The notes below the pieces were generated by a model. It worked only from the letters and a program-made list of their open reading frames with translations. It was not told where the DNA came from and ran no database searches. The translations under genes were made by a program, and so were the position numbers. 64,000 nucleotides of DNA from assembly GCF_000317145.1 (NCBI RefSeq), contig NC_019697.1:248001-312000 (forward strand), written 5' to 3'. Positions 17,050 through 26,368 of this stretch are shown here, one piece after another; within the stretch, counting starts at the first letter, position 1, and each line of letters opens with the position of its first letter. This DNA is from Chamaesiphon minutus PCC 6605. GTDB taxonomy: Bacteria; Cyanobacteriota; Cyanobacteriia; Cyanobacteriales; Chamaesiphonaceae.

Positions 17050-20000
17050 ATGTCAAAACAAAAGATTGAAAAACAAAAAATGGCGATGATTACGGAGGTG
17101 TATAACCGGATTATCTGGGATGCGAACCTCAATCGTAATATGTTTATCGCTGGATTTCACGAGCGGATCTCTGACACTATTCGCGAGAAGCCATTGGCGC
17201 AGTGGGATGATAATAGCGATATTCCTTGGCATCGAGTTCGTTATATTCGGTGCAATGAGACGATCGTTTGGGATCGAGAAAATCGGATCGATTTAATTTC
17301 GACTAATAATTTACCGGAAATTGCCTGGAAATCTGAAGTTGCCGGATCTAATCGAGCAGATCTTGCTGCTTTAATTGCTAACAATCAGGTTGAGTTTCAG
17401 CCGCGAGATATTTATACATACGATCGCGATGGCTGGAATGTATTTACAGGTGCAGTCAAATCAGTAGCTTTAGATAATACGCTGACGATCGTTAGTTATA
17501 ATATTTTATCCAATCTCCACGACGCGGATAAAATTCATACAAATAAACGATTGCCAGTTATTTTGAGCGAATTAGCAAAAACTAATGCCGATATTATTGC
17601 CTTGCAAGAAGTAACGCCAGAATCGCTAGCTTTTATATTGGCGACAGATTGGGTAAAAGATTATTTTGTCTCTGAGGCTCCTAATGGTAATAATGTCAAA
17701 CCATATGGCAATTTAATTATGTCTCGGTGGGCATTTAATCTCGTACAGCATCAATTTTCTGGACACAAACGGGTATTAGTGGGTAGCTGGAATATTAACG
17801 ACCGAGCAGTACATTTAGCTAACGTTCATCTTACTAGCGATCGCGGCGATAATGCTCTCCAAAAACGGACTCAACAATTAGCGACAGTTATCGGATATCT
17901 CCAAAAACAAGCTGGCGATCGATTTATTGTTGGCGATTTTAATACGCGAGGTAATCAGCAAGATGAAATTATTAAATATGGTAATTTTATTGATGTCTGG
18001 CAAAATTTATATCCAGATCGAGATGGCTATACCTTCGATCCGACTGCTAATTCTTTGGCGATGTTAATGAGCCTAGAAGGGAAACCCGCACGGCTCGATC
18101 GAATCTTATGGTGTCCCGATTTAGAATCTAATTATCAACCTCAAGCGATGGATTTATTCGGCTGTAAATCTTTCGTAAGTGATGATGTACAGCTTTATCC
18201 TTCCGATCATTTCTGCGTCTGTGGGGTTTTTAAAATCTCTCCAGCTACGACGGCGCAGAATTCGCCCGATCGCATCGATCTTACCGCGATCGCGCCAGTA
18301 TATGAGAGTATCCTGGCCATTATCCCACCTGAAGATTTATTCCCGTCGATTCAAGCGATTCGCCAACAGTACGATCCTGGATTTTTCAATATCGTACCGC
18401 ATATTACCTTGCTCTATGGCTTTTTACCCGATCGATATTTTGAGGAAGTAGTCGATTTAATTGCACCTATCCTTGCCAAGATCGAGCCATTTACAGTGAC
18501 ATTAGCCGACTTTGAGATCTTCACCCATCATAAAAGTTCTACCGCATATTTGCGCCCGATTGTGAAACCAGAAGGTGCATTGCACGAGTTGCAAGCGGCT
18601 TTGTATCGATTATTTCCTCAATGTTACGAGCAAAGTACCAAAACTAGTGCGGGATTCAATCCGCATTTAAGTGTCGGACAATTTGCCAATTCGAGCGAAG
18701 CAATGGCAAAATTACCCCAATGGCATCCGATTAAATTTACTGTCGATGCTGTTTCCTTACTCAGCCGTACTCGTGACAAACCTTGCGTTGTCAAACATAT
18801 AGTTGGCGTGGGTAAATTGCGCCCTAAAGCTATCGAAAATAGCGAATTAATCGAACTAATTACTGAGATCGAACCAGTATTAACAGATGCACAACAATCG
18901 CACCGCGATACTGTTGTTGCAGTAGTCAAACAAGCCTGCACTGAATGCTTGGGATTTGCAGCATCGCTGCATTTATTAGGTTCCGCGCGACTGGGAGTAG
19001 CGAGTTCGACTAGTGATTTAGATGTCGTTTGTTTGATTCCCGATTATCTGACAGGCGAAAGCTTTTTAACCAGAGTAGCCGACTGTCTGCAAGGATTGTG
19101 CGATTCTCCAGAGGAGAGGCTTTGCCAACGATCGCAAGTCGTATTGGATGCTAAATATCCAGTCTTACGGTTAGAGATCGAAGGAATTTCGCTGGATTTA
19201 CTATATACCCAAGTAGCAGTCAGCGATGGCTGGGAAACTCGGAATATTCGCGATCTTCGATCGCAAATCAAAGATACCAAATCGATTGTCGGTTGCTGGG
19301 AAGCAGATCTCATCGTAGATTTAGTCAAGCAGCAACTCCGCCTAGAACGGTTTCAGATGCTCTTAAAAGCTGTCCGAAGTTGGGCGAAAGTTCGCGGGCT
19401 ATATGGCAATTCCTGGGGCTTTCTAGGTGGATTCTCTTGGTCTTTACTATGTGCTTATACCTGCATCGACTACCGAGGTCCAGACAAATCTCTAGCAGCA
19501 TTATTAGCTAACTTTTTTCAGATATTGAGCCAACACAATTGGCGTCAAACAATTGCTTTAACCGAGCTGGGCAAGCAACATCAAGTCAAATTACCACAGG
19601 ATTTATTGCCAATTATCTCTTCGATCGAACCTTGTAAAAATACCGCTCGCAATATTACCCGTTCTACCGCGAAAATTTTGCGTGATGAGTTTGCCAGAGC
19701 TGCGGAAATTTCTACTAATATTTTAGTAGGTAAAGATGCGTGGACATCTTTATACGAACCGATCGACCTCACGATCGGCACGAATGCCTTATTATCGATT
19801 GAGATTTTAGATACAGACGAACAGTGCAGACAAAAATGTAGCGATTTACTGGAAAGTACCATCATTGGTTTAACGATTCAACTCGAACAACTCGATGTTT
19901 TTGTGCGTCCCAATCCGCAGATTAGCACGAGCGAAAGTAAGAGCATTTTTACGCTATTTTTGCAACTACGCCTTGACTGTGAAACTCAGACAATTGCTAA

Positions 20001-20163
20001 ATTAGTTAATGACTTTATCGGTCAGTTAAATGGAGTTAGCAATACTACCAAACTAGATTTATCGATCGCACGCAATTGTAAAAATCTGAAACCGATCGAT
20101 CCCCATGTCGTCCTAAACCAACTCAGGAGTGATAGAATCGAGGTAAAGAGCGATAATAAATAA
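17050..20163 (+). CDS. Four-domain RNA-end-processing protein: MJ1316 + EEP + 2H + poly(A) polymerase-like
   Basis: A 1037-residue protein. (1) Residues about 15-97: MJ1316/DUF504-type domain (VYNRIIWD, IPWHRVRYI, VWDRENRID), a family assigned to recognition of cyclic RNA ends. (2) About 145-397: endonuclease/exonuclease/phosphatase fold with SYN151, QE187, NVH260, GDFN295-298 and SDH387. (3) About 415-595: 2H phosphoesterase with H451-I-T and H539-L-S. (4) About 620-1037: nucleotidyltransferase with GS644-645 and D656/D658/D716, followed by SWAKVRGLYGNSWGFLGG (777-794) and residues 852-886 (LLPIISSIEPCKNTARN, ITRSTAKILRDEF), a series typical of nuclear eukaryotic poly(A) polymerases. All catalytic residues look intact. 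Together with the ligase and HD/kinase it could recognise, heal, tail and re-join broken RNA (inferred). It is preceded by a MITE rather than a clear promoter. Confidence 0.85.
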   Translation: MSKQKIEKQKMAMITEVYNRIIWDANLNRNMFIAGFHERISDTIREKPLAQWDDNSDIPWHRVRYIRCNETIVWDRENRIDLISTNNLPEIAWKSEVAGSNRADLAALIANNQVEFQPRDIYTYDRDGWNVFTGAVKSVALDNTLTIVSYNILSNLHDADKIHTNKRLPVILSELAKTNADIIALQEVTPESLAFILATDWVKDYFVSEAPNGNNVKPYGNLIMSRWAFNLVQHQFSGHKRVLVGSWNINDRAVHLANVHLTSDRGDNALQKRTQQLATVIGYLQKQAGDRFIVGDFNTRGNQQDEIIKYGNFIDVWQNLYPDRDGYTFDPTANSLAMLMSLEGKPARLDRILWCPDLESNYQPQAMDLFGCKSFVSDDVQLYPSDHFCVCGVFKISPATTAQNSPDRIDLTAIAPVYESILAIIPPEDLFPSIQAIRQQYDPGFFNIVPHITLLYGFLPDRYFEEVVDLIAPILAKIEPFTVTLADFEIFTHHKSSTAYLRPIVKPEGALHELQAALYRLFPQCYEQSTKTSAGFNPHLSVGQFANSSEAMAKLPQWHPIKFTVDAVSLLSRTRDKPCVVKHIVGVGKLRPKAIENSELIELITEIEPVLTDAQQSHRDTVVAVVKQACTECLGFAASLHLLGSARLGVASSTSDLDVVCLIPDYLTGESFLTRVADCLQGLCDSPEERLCQRSQVVLDAKYPVLRLEIEGISLDLLYTQVAVSDGWETRNIRDLRSQIKDTKSIVGCWEADLIVDLVKQQLRLERFQMLLKAVRSWAKVRGLYGNSWGFLGGFSWSLLCAYTCIDYRGPDKSLAALLANFFQILSQHNWRQTIALTELGKQHQVKLPQDLLPIISSIEPCKNTARNITRSTAKILRDEFARAAEISTNILVGKDAWTSLYEPIDLTIGTNALLSIEILDTDEQCRQKCSDLLESTIIGLTIQLEQLDVFVRPNPQISTSESKSIFTLFLQLRLDCETQTIAKLVNDFIGQLNGVSNTTKLDLSIARNCKNLKPIDPHVVLNQLRSDRIEVKSDNK

Positions 20164-20242
20164 TCGATCGCGTTGGCGTAGGCTCTGGAGAAAGAGAATC
20201 GACAATTAAGATCGGGTCTAATTTTCAATCCCTATTAATAAT

Positions 20243-20884
20243 ATGTCCCAATCTATTGACACACTAGTTAACTCGGAGAATAAAGGCGATCGAATTACCG
20301 CATTAAATATGCTCCGAGAAATCGAACCAGCCATCGCCTTCGGCTATATCAAACAATTGGTGACAGATAGTAACACCAGAGTCAGATATGCCGCCGTGAG
20401 CCAATTAGCCAGCATCGGCTCCCAAGATCTGAATCAAAGTTTAACTATTCTACGCGATCGATTGGTCAACGATACCGAACCCGACGTCCAAGCCGCCGCA
20501 GCTGATGCCATCGGCGCGCTCAAACTTACAGACGCCTTTGACGATTTACAAAATCTTTACCAGAGTACGCCGGAGTGGTTAGTGCAGTTTAGCATTGTCG
20601 CTGCTTTAGGTGAATTAGGCGATCCGCGCGGTTTACAATTATTACAAACTGCCTTAACCAACGAAACTAGTTTGGTGCAAACTGCGGCAATTGGCTCGAT
20701 TGGCGAATTAGGCGATCCCAATGGGGTCGAGAGTATTACCCCATTCGTCACCAGCCCCGATTGGCAAATCCGCTATCAACTCGCACGCGCGCTCCGCAAT
20801 CTTGGCGGCGCATCAGCCGCTCAAAGTCTGGCGATCCTCGCCACTGACGAGGTGGAGCAAGTCGCGCAAGAAGCGCGGGGTTAA
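20243..20884 (+). CDS. HEAT-repeat protein, NblB-like phycobilisome-associated protein
   Basis: A 213-residue all-HEAT protein with about five or six PBS-lyase-type repeats (VRYAAVSQLASIG, VQAAAADAIGAL, VQFSIVAALGELGDPRG, VQTAAIGSIGELGDPNG). Length and repeat pattern fit NblB, which takes part in phycobilisome degradation under nutrient stress, and related bilin lyase-like proteins. It begins 79 bp after the RNA-processing gene on the same strand; I see no functional link. Lyase activity versus scaffold role cannot be separated here. Confidence 0.75.
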   Translation: MSQSIDTLVNSENKGDRITALNMLREIEPAIAFGYIKQLVTDSNTRVRYAAVSQLASIGSQDLNQSLTILRDRLVNDTEPDVQAAAADAIGALKLTDAFDDLQNLYQSTPEWLVQFSIVAALGELGDPRGLQLLQTALTNETSLVQTAAIGSIGELGDPNGVESITPFVTSPDWQIRYQLARALRNLGGASAAQSLAILATDEVEQVAQEARG

Positions 20885-21229
20885 TTCTAATTACTGCGCT
20901 GGATCTTTACCCCACCCCAGCCCTCCCCTTATAGAACTCATTTGAGATCTTTTGAAATCCTAGTGGTGGAGGGTGGGTTTTGTTTGAGATCGAACATTAA
21001 TATCGACATTAGATTGAATAGACCCACCCCTACGGTCGATCTCTAAAATCTATTATGCGTGGAGTTGTGGATCGGTAGGGGCGCGTTTATGCTTGCCTCT
21101 ACCGATTGTACTATTCGATACCGCCCAAAACCCGCCCTCCCCCACCAGCAAATCTCAAACGGTTTTTAAAAATAGAATTGCGAGGGTAAATAAATCTAAA
21201 CTCATCCAATCTACTGGTGTAAGTTGAAT
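20885..21229. other. Intergenic region between convergent HEAT-repeat genes
   Basis: Contains ACCCCACCCCAGCCCTCCCC, a phrase found again near 44096, and two pyrimidine-rich variants. No ORF or strong hairpin seen. Confidence 0.5.
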
Positions 21230-22003
21230 TTACAATGGTAATTCTGACTCGGACTCTAGATTTTCGATCGATTGAATGCCGCGCGGATCGCCAAGTTTGA
21301 GTAGAGCAGCTTTGGCATCATCTCTCACCCCCAGATCTGCATCTTCTTCTAATACTTGAATCAGGGCATCGATCGCCGTAGCATACACCACATTCGAGGG
21401 TAACTCGCGACACAATCGACCCAAAGACCACGCACAATTACTCCGCACTGCGGCTAAAGGGTCGTTAATTAAAGCTTCAATAATCGGGGGAATCGTCGCG
21501 ATTACTGCCTCATAACTGAGATCTGCGGCTTGTCCGAGCGCGCTAGCCGCCCACAACCTCACAGCCGAAATCTCTACCTTCAAAGAGCGTAGCAGGGGCT
21601 TGAGAGCGCGAATATCGCGACAGTTGCCTAAAGCCCAGACAATGCCCTTACGGACGTAACCATTCCAATCTCGATCGAGTTGAGAAATTAGCGGTTCGAC
21701 AGCATCGGGGCTGGGATTGCGTCCTAACCCATAGGTAGCAGCAACTCTCACCAATGGGCAAGGATCGGCAAGCAAATCGATTAAATGTGGAATCGCTCTA
21801 GGCTCTTGAATCTCACAGAAAGCTCGCGCCGCCAACATTCGCTGAGCGGGAACTGCATGGGTAAGCAATCGCAACATTGCCTCTGGATCTGGCTGGAGCG
21901 GCTCTGGATTGGCATCTAATACTGCCAAAGTGTCTAGATTGTCCTCTAGACTATCTAGATCGACATCATCCTCTAGGAAGTTCGGATCTGCTTCGTAAAC
22001 CAT
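21230..22003 (-). CDS. HEAT-repeat (PBS lyase-type) protein
   Basis: A 257-residue protein with an acidic leader (FLEDDVDLDSLEDNLDTL) followed by about five HEAT repeats (AVPAQRMLAARAFCEIQEPR, LVRVAATYGLGR, YVRKGIVWALGN, AVRLWAASALGQ, AVRSNCAWSLGRL, GVRDDAKAALLKLGDPRG). Highly conserved cyanobacterial proteins of this layout bind photosynthetic or regulatory partners, but I cannot name this one securely. Convergent with the preceding HEAT gene but not closely similar to it. Confidence 0.75.
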   Translation of the reverse strand: MVYEADPNFLEDDVDLDSLEDNLDTLAVLDANPEPLQPDPEAMLRLLTHAVPAQRMLAARAFCEIQEPRAIPHLIDLLADPCPLVRVAATYGLGRNPSPDAVEPLISQLDRDWNGYVRKGIVWALGNCRDIRALKPLLRSLKVEISAVRLWAASALGQAADLSYEAVIATIPPIIEALINDPLAAVRSNCAWSLGRLCRELPSNVVYATAIDALIQVLEEDADLGVRDDAKAALLKLGDPRGIQSIENLESESELPL

Positions 22004-22231
22004 AATAAATACTCTAGCCTATGCCCATCACCAAAATCTAGTCCGAAGCTGTTATCTATCTACCTCGATCGCGACAGTTGAGGATCTATTGGCTGACAGT
22101 ATTGAAGATCGAGCTATTATTGACTATCGATCGCATTATAGCAAAGTCAATGCAGCCAAAGCGATCGGCGATAACCGATTGGGTTTTTGATATTTAAGAC
22201 TTGGGTCGTTGGTCGATCGAGATCGACCCTC

Positions 22232-22277
22232 AAAATGTTAGGGTAGCATCAAGATATTGCCCCTACCCTAACATTTT
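22232..22277 (-). terminator. Hairpin terminator after the lipoprotein gene
   Basis: A perfect 15-bp stem (AAAATGTTAGGGTAG with its complement), 10 bp beyond the stop of the gene at 22288. Read on the minus strand it ends in a T-rich arm. Shares GGGTAG with the hairpin at 3197-3230. Confidence 0.65.
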
Positions 22278-22287
22278 TCATTTGCGA

Positions 22288-22974
22288 TTAGTTGGGATCG
22301 ACAGCAGACTTGAGTTTGAGCTGAAGATCGGTGCCTTTTTTCAACACTACCTCGCCACCGGGACTCGATAGGACAAACGCCGTCGCGGCAGCAGCACCTG
22401 CGAGTTTACCATGTTTGAATTTAGTCTTATCGCCGATAAAGTTACCCGCGATCGTGCCACCTAAAATAATTCCGGCATTTTTGATAAATTGTCCTTTAGT
22501 TTTAGTTTCAACTTTGGTATTTACTAATGCTGCATCGATCGGCAAAAGATCGCCATTTTTAAGTTTGAGCTGGTCGAAAGCTAAATTCATTTGAGCTTTC
22601 TTACCTTTAGTCGCTTTAGTAACCTTTTCTAAATGTCCTTCGATCGTGGCATCTTTCAAGGCTGGATATTTACCGACAGAACCATTTTTAACTTTAATTA
22701 CAAATCGATCGTTATCGCGATTTTTACCACTAGATAGTTCTTGTTGCAAATCGGTATCGATCGTAATTCCGGCTGGAATCACCGCCAAAGCACCAGCAGT
22801 TGCTGGTTTGTTAGTAGCGGGCGCAACAGTAGTTGCTGATTTTGTAGCAGTCATCGCACCAGTCGGAGCCGATTTAACTGTATCTACAGGCTTGTCAGCA
22901 ACATTTTTACTGCAACTAGCTAAACTACCTAAAGATAGTGTTAACACTAATAACGAAACAGATTGTTTTAACAT
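22288..22974 (-). CDS. Predicted lipoprotein of unknown function
   Basis: A 228-residue protein with a signal peptide ending in the lipobox LASC (MLKQSVSLLVLTLSLGSLASC), then an Ala/Thr/Pro-rich linker (TKSATTVAPATNKPATAG) and a C-terminal domain ending with a glycine/alanine-rich hydrophobic stretch (GIILGGTIAGNFIGDKTK ... LAGAAAATAFVLSS) that resembles glycine-zipper proteins. ATG at 22974 chosen; a GTG 15 bp upstream would add five residues. Likely anchored in a membrane; role unknown. Confidence 0.7.
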   Translation of the reverse strand: MLKQSVSLLVLTLSLGSLASCSKNVADKPVDTVKSAPTGAMTATKSATTVAPATNKPATAGALAVIPAGITIDTDLQQELSSGKNRDNDRFVIKVKNGSVGKYPALKDATIEGHLEKVTKATKGKKAQMNLAFDQLKLKNGDLLPIDAALVNTKVETKTKGQFIKNAGIILGGTIAGNFIGDKTKFKHGKLAGAAAATAFVLSSPGGEVVLKKGTDLQLKLKSAVDPN

Positions 22975-23295
22975 GATTTTAGACTCCACACTTTATACCA
23001 CATCAAAAGTGAATGCGATTCACTGAGTCTAACATTTTGCCATCGATTAAACCATTGGCTATTTGTATGGAAACCTCTACTATCTACCTATACCTCGATC
23101 GCTAAATTTATACGTTTAGCTATTTAATTTTCGATATTTTACTTAAGTTAGGAGGGGGGAGCGGGGAGCGGGGGAGAGGAGGAGACAAGGGGACTGGGAG
23201 TGTCTTATTCTCAATCTGCAATCCACAATCCGCAATCGATCTACCCGCTCTTGCCTATCCACTATCCACTATCCACTCATCCACCCATCCACCCT
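22975..23295. other. Intergenic region with purine-rich and short tandem repeats
   Basis: Contains a G-rich stretch (GGAGGGGGGAGCGGGGAGCG) near 23149 and a tandem array of CTATCCA/CATCCAC units at about 23261-23293. A related CATCCACC array precedes carB at 31801-31835. No ORF or RNA recognised. Confidence 0.5.
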
Positions 23296-24603
23296 TTACC
23301 GAAAAGTTGCTCCAGAGTACTCGCAACTGACTTTGCCGATAATTTCGCGACCCAGCCATGCCGTATTATGGGAGAGTGACTTGAGACTGGTTTTAGTCAC
23401 CGTCCAAGCTGCTTGTGGATCGAAGAGGATGAATTGAGTGGGTGGGAACTGATGCAGACACTGAGCTGGATTGATACTTAGTGCCGTCCATAACTCGCGT
23501 GCCGATAACGTACCCGGAACTACTAGCTGTTGCCACAGTATCGGTAAGGCCAATTGTAACCCGATCGCCCCGGGTGGAGCTTCGCCAAAGGCTACGGTTT
23601 TTTCCTCGTAAGTATAGGCATGATGGTCGATGGCGATCGCGTCGATCGCCCCAGTTTTTATCCCCTCAATTAGGGCTAAACGGTCGTCAGCAGTGCCTAA
23701 AGGTGGATCGAGTTTAAAATTGGGGTTATATGTGGCAACATCGCTGGTATCGGCTAGCAGATGCAACCAGGTGGTGCTAGCGGTAATCGGGACGCCGCGC
23801 TGTTTGGCGGCGGCGACGATCTCGACGCCACGACGGGTCGAAATTCGCATTAGATGTACGGGGGTGCCAATATCGGCGATAATTTCGATCGTTGCTGCAA
23901 GGGCTGCGGTTTCACTACTGACGGGATCGACGGGCAAACCGTATCTGAGTGCAGCTACGCCCGCTCTGGCGACGCCATTACCGCGTAATTGACGATCGAG
24001 GGCGTACAATCCGATCGGGCGGTGGCAGGGTTGGAGATATTCGAGCAGGCGGCGGACGAGCGCGGGATTGGCAATGGCGTGTCCATCGGCCCAACCTGTA
24101 ATATTAGTAGTCGCTAATTCGGCCAATTCTGTCATTGTTTTACCCTCTACGCCCTCAGTGAGCGCGCCCCAATAAGCGAGTTGGGGACAATTGGGAATGC
24201 GATCGGCGACTTGACGGTATTCTCGATCGAGACTGATAATACTGCTAGATCGATCGAGTGCGGGTAAAGTATCGGGGAGAATATTGACCGAGACAAAACC
24301 GCCCGCTTGGGCAGATGCGAGCAAAGAGGCGAGCGATTCGCGTTCTTCATGTCCTGGCGTACCGCTGTGGCTGTATAAGTCTACCAAGCCTGGGGCGAGG
24401 AGCAGGTGTTCGGCACGAGTAATATTTAGATCGTTAGGAAGTTGAGTGGTGGTGACAACTTCCTGCATAATCCCATCGATAACTAGAATATCGGCCACTC
24501 GTTCGTCCAGCCGTGCCGCAGATCCTGACGATGGCGGGGAGCTGCTGTCCTCGCTGACACTAGTAGGCGCGAAGATTCTAATCTGTTGAAATAATTGATT
24601 CAT
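23296..24603 (-). CDS. Dihydroorotase-like protein with lost metal ligands
   Basis: A 435-residue member of the dihydroorotase/amidohydrolase family, annotated by similarity to PyrC. Several usual metal-binding positions are changed: the DxHxH motif reads DLYSHSG (residues 75-81, first His is Tyr), the HVS motif reads MRIS, and the PHHL motif reads TWLHL. D-H survives only in AIAIDHHAY. It therefore may not hydrolyse dihydroorotate; such pseudo-dihydroorotases can be structural partners of aspartate transcarbamoylase. Another, active enzyme would be expected elsewhere. ATG at 24603 chosen because upstream MHCSRIV overlaps the preceding gene. The gap to the upstream phosphatase gene is 10 bp, so the two are one operon. 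Confidence 0.8.
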   Translation of the reverse strand: MNQLFQQIRIFAPTSVSEDSSSPPSSGSAARLDERVADILVIDGIMQEVVTTTQLPNDLNITRAEHLLLAPGLVDLYSHSGTPGHEERESLASLLASAQAGGFVSVNILPDTLPALDRSSSIISLDREYRQVADRIPNCPQLAYWGALTEGVEGKTMTELAELATTNITGWADGHAIANPALVRRLLEYLQPCHRPIGLYALDRQLRGNGVARAGVAALRYGLPVDPVSSETAALAATIEIIADIGTPVHLMRISTRRGVEIVAAAKQRGVPITASTTWLHLLADTSDVATYNPNFKLDPPLGTADDRLALIEGIKTGAIDAIAIDHHAYTYEEKTVAFGEAPPGAIGLQLALPILWQQLVVPGTLSARELWTALSINPAQCLHQFPPTQFILFDPQAAWTVTKTSLKSLSHNTAWLGREIIGKVSCEYSGATFR

Positions 24604-24613
24604 TACGATCCTA

Positions 24614-25978
24614 CTACAATGCACCAGCAGCAGTTCGATCGAGAATGCCGCCTGAGAGATAACTGGTAAGATTGAGAGCTTGAATTACGGGTTGACCCTC
24701 TATGCCCTCTGGATAATCGATGACCGTAACCGCACCATTCCCTTGCTTGATCTTCCAGATATCGGCTAAACCGAGTCCCAGCAGATAACACAGTAACACC
24801 TTGTTGGTCGCATCGTGAGCGACGACGATGCCAGTTTGGGATTGGTTACCCACCTGCGCGAGAATTTGTTGCCATGCTGCCGTTGCCCGATTCCAGACGT
24901 CCTGGAGATTTTCACCTTCAGGCATTTGCACGGATTCGGGGTGAGTGTGCCACCGTTCGAGTTCGCCGGGATATGCTGCCTTAATTTCGGCTTCATATTT
25001 GCCTTCCCAGAGTCCGTGTCCGATCTCGCGCAAATTTGCATCCTCAACCAAGGTAATGTTGCGATCTTGAAGGATAATTTGGGCGGTTTCTTTCGGACGT
25101 AACATCGAACTGGTGAATCCAAAGTCGATGTGGATGGTTTTTAAAAATTCAGCGGCTAGACTGGCTTGTTTGCGTCCGAATTCGTTGAGCGGCACATCGA
25201 TTTGGCCTTGAAATTTGCCAGCTCGATTCCAATCGGTTTCGCCATGACGCACCAACAAAAAGCGCGGCCCTTGATTATTGGGGCGCAGGGTGGGTAATTT
25301 TTGACCGAGATGATTGGTTTGATTGAGCGATTCCAACTGTACTCGTCGGCTCTGCTGCTCCTCTGGAGAATCGCCCCAATTCCCACTAAAATTCAGGACA
25401 GAGATGCCGCAATTCGACTGCTGGATGCTGTGATACATCTCCGGTTTGATGCCCAATGCCGTACTAATTAAAGCGCGATTGATGCCGTTGTGCGCCACGA
25501 TTAAGATCGTTTGTCCCTGATGCTGCGGGAGGATTTCTTGCCAAAAGTTTGCAGCTTGCTCGTACAAAGCCAACACGGGGAAGAACTCGCGCTTGCTGCC
25601 ATCAGCTTGCGGCAGAGACATTTTTAACTGGTGGGGGCATTGTTTCCAAGCTTGATATTGCTCGGCGTATTTTTCACGCACTTCCTGATTGAACATCGTC
25701 TCCCACAGTGGCAGATCGATTTCTAATAATCGATTGTCAGCTTGGAGTCGATCGAGTTGTCCTAAATTAGTCAGCACGGTGGTTGCTGTCTGCTGCGCGC
25801 GTTGCAGGGGGCTACAGTAAACCTTGTCAAAATTTAAGCCTTGAAATGCTTCGCCTGTAAGCCTAGCATCTTCGACACCCCGATCGGTCAGAATCGATAA
25901 ATCGCTGCGCCCTTGAATGCGTCCTTGACTGTTATAGCTACTCTGTCCGTGTCGTAAAATGATAACTCGCGTACTCAA
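24614..25978 (-). CDS. Histidine phosphatase with two phosphoglycerate-mutase-like domains
   Basis: A 454-residue protein with two tandem histidine phosphatase domains. The first has LRHGQS (His10) and a second His in VAHNG; the second has VRHGETDWN near residue 242 and VAHDATNK. Both therefore keep the phospho-acceptor His and the distal His. Cyanobacterial two-domain forms of this kind are often annotated phosphoglycerate mutase but cofactor-independent glycolytic activity is not implied; a broad sugar-phosphate phosphatase is as likely. First gene of an operon with the dihydroorotase-like gene. Confidence 0.85.
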   Translation of the reverse strand: MSTRVIILRHGQSSYNSQGRIQGRSDLSILTDRGVEDARLTGEAFQGLNFDKVYCSPLQRAQQTATTVLTNLGQLDRLQADNRLLEIDLPLWETMFNQEVREKYAEQYQAWKQCPHQLKMSLPQADGSKREFFPVLALYEQAANFWQEILPQHQGQTILIVAHNGINRALISTALGIKPEMYHSIQQSNCGISVLNFSGNWGDSPEEQQSRRVQLESLNQTNHLGQKLPTLRPNNQGPRFLLVRHGETDWNRAGKFQGQIDVPLNEFGRKQASLAAEFLKTIHIDFGFTSSMLRPKETAQIILQDRNITLVEDANLREIGHGLWEGKYEAEIKAAYPGELERWHTHPESVQMPEGENLQDVWNRATAAWQQILAQVGNQSQTGIVVAHDATNKVLLCYLLGLGLADIWKIKQGNGAVTVIDYPEGIEGQPVIQALNLTSYLSGGILDRTAAGAL

Positions 25979-26368
25979 AGGTCTTGTCCTCTACTAGCTG
26001 ACTAATTTTATCAGGATTTGAGGATTAAAGGATTGACAGGATTAAGTTGTCGGTACTCTCCACTATCGACTATCTAAAGCCTAAAGCCCACTTTGACGTA
26101 ACGATTGCAATGATGTACATTGTGTATTGCTTCAAAACACTGTAGATCGGGCTAAACTAGTAGCTAGTTAACTGAATAGGCTAAAATTAAATACCATTGC
26201 AGATGCTTTACTATTGCACCATCTCAGAGTTTAGAGCAATAGTCAACCGATCGCTGCCAATCGAGTATTTTTCCCGATCGACACTTTCGGCTGATATTTT
26301 AATTATTTCTTCGTTTTTATCGAGTCTCGTGCTTAGATCGATTCCCCTCAGTATCGTCAGCTTCGCAA
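25979..26368. other. Divergent intergenic region between phosphatase and histidine kinase
   Basis: 390 bp that should hold both promoters. Contains GATGTACATTGTGTATTGC near 26111 and AT-rich stretches; no operator or RNA recognised with confidence. Confidence 0.4.
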
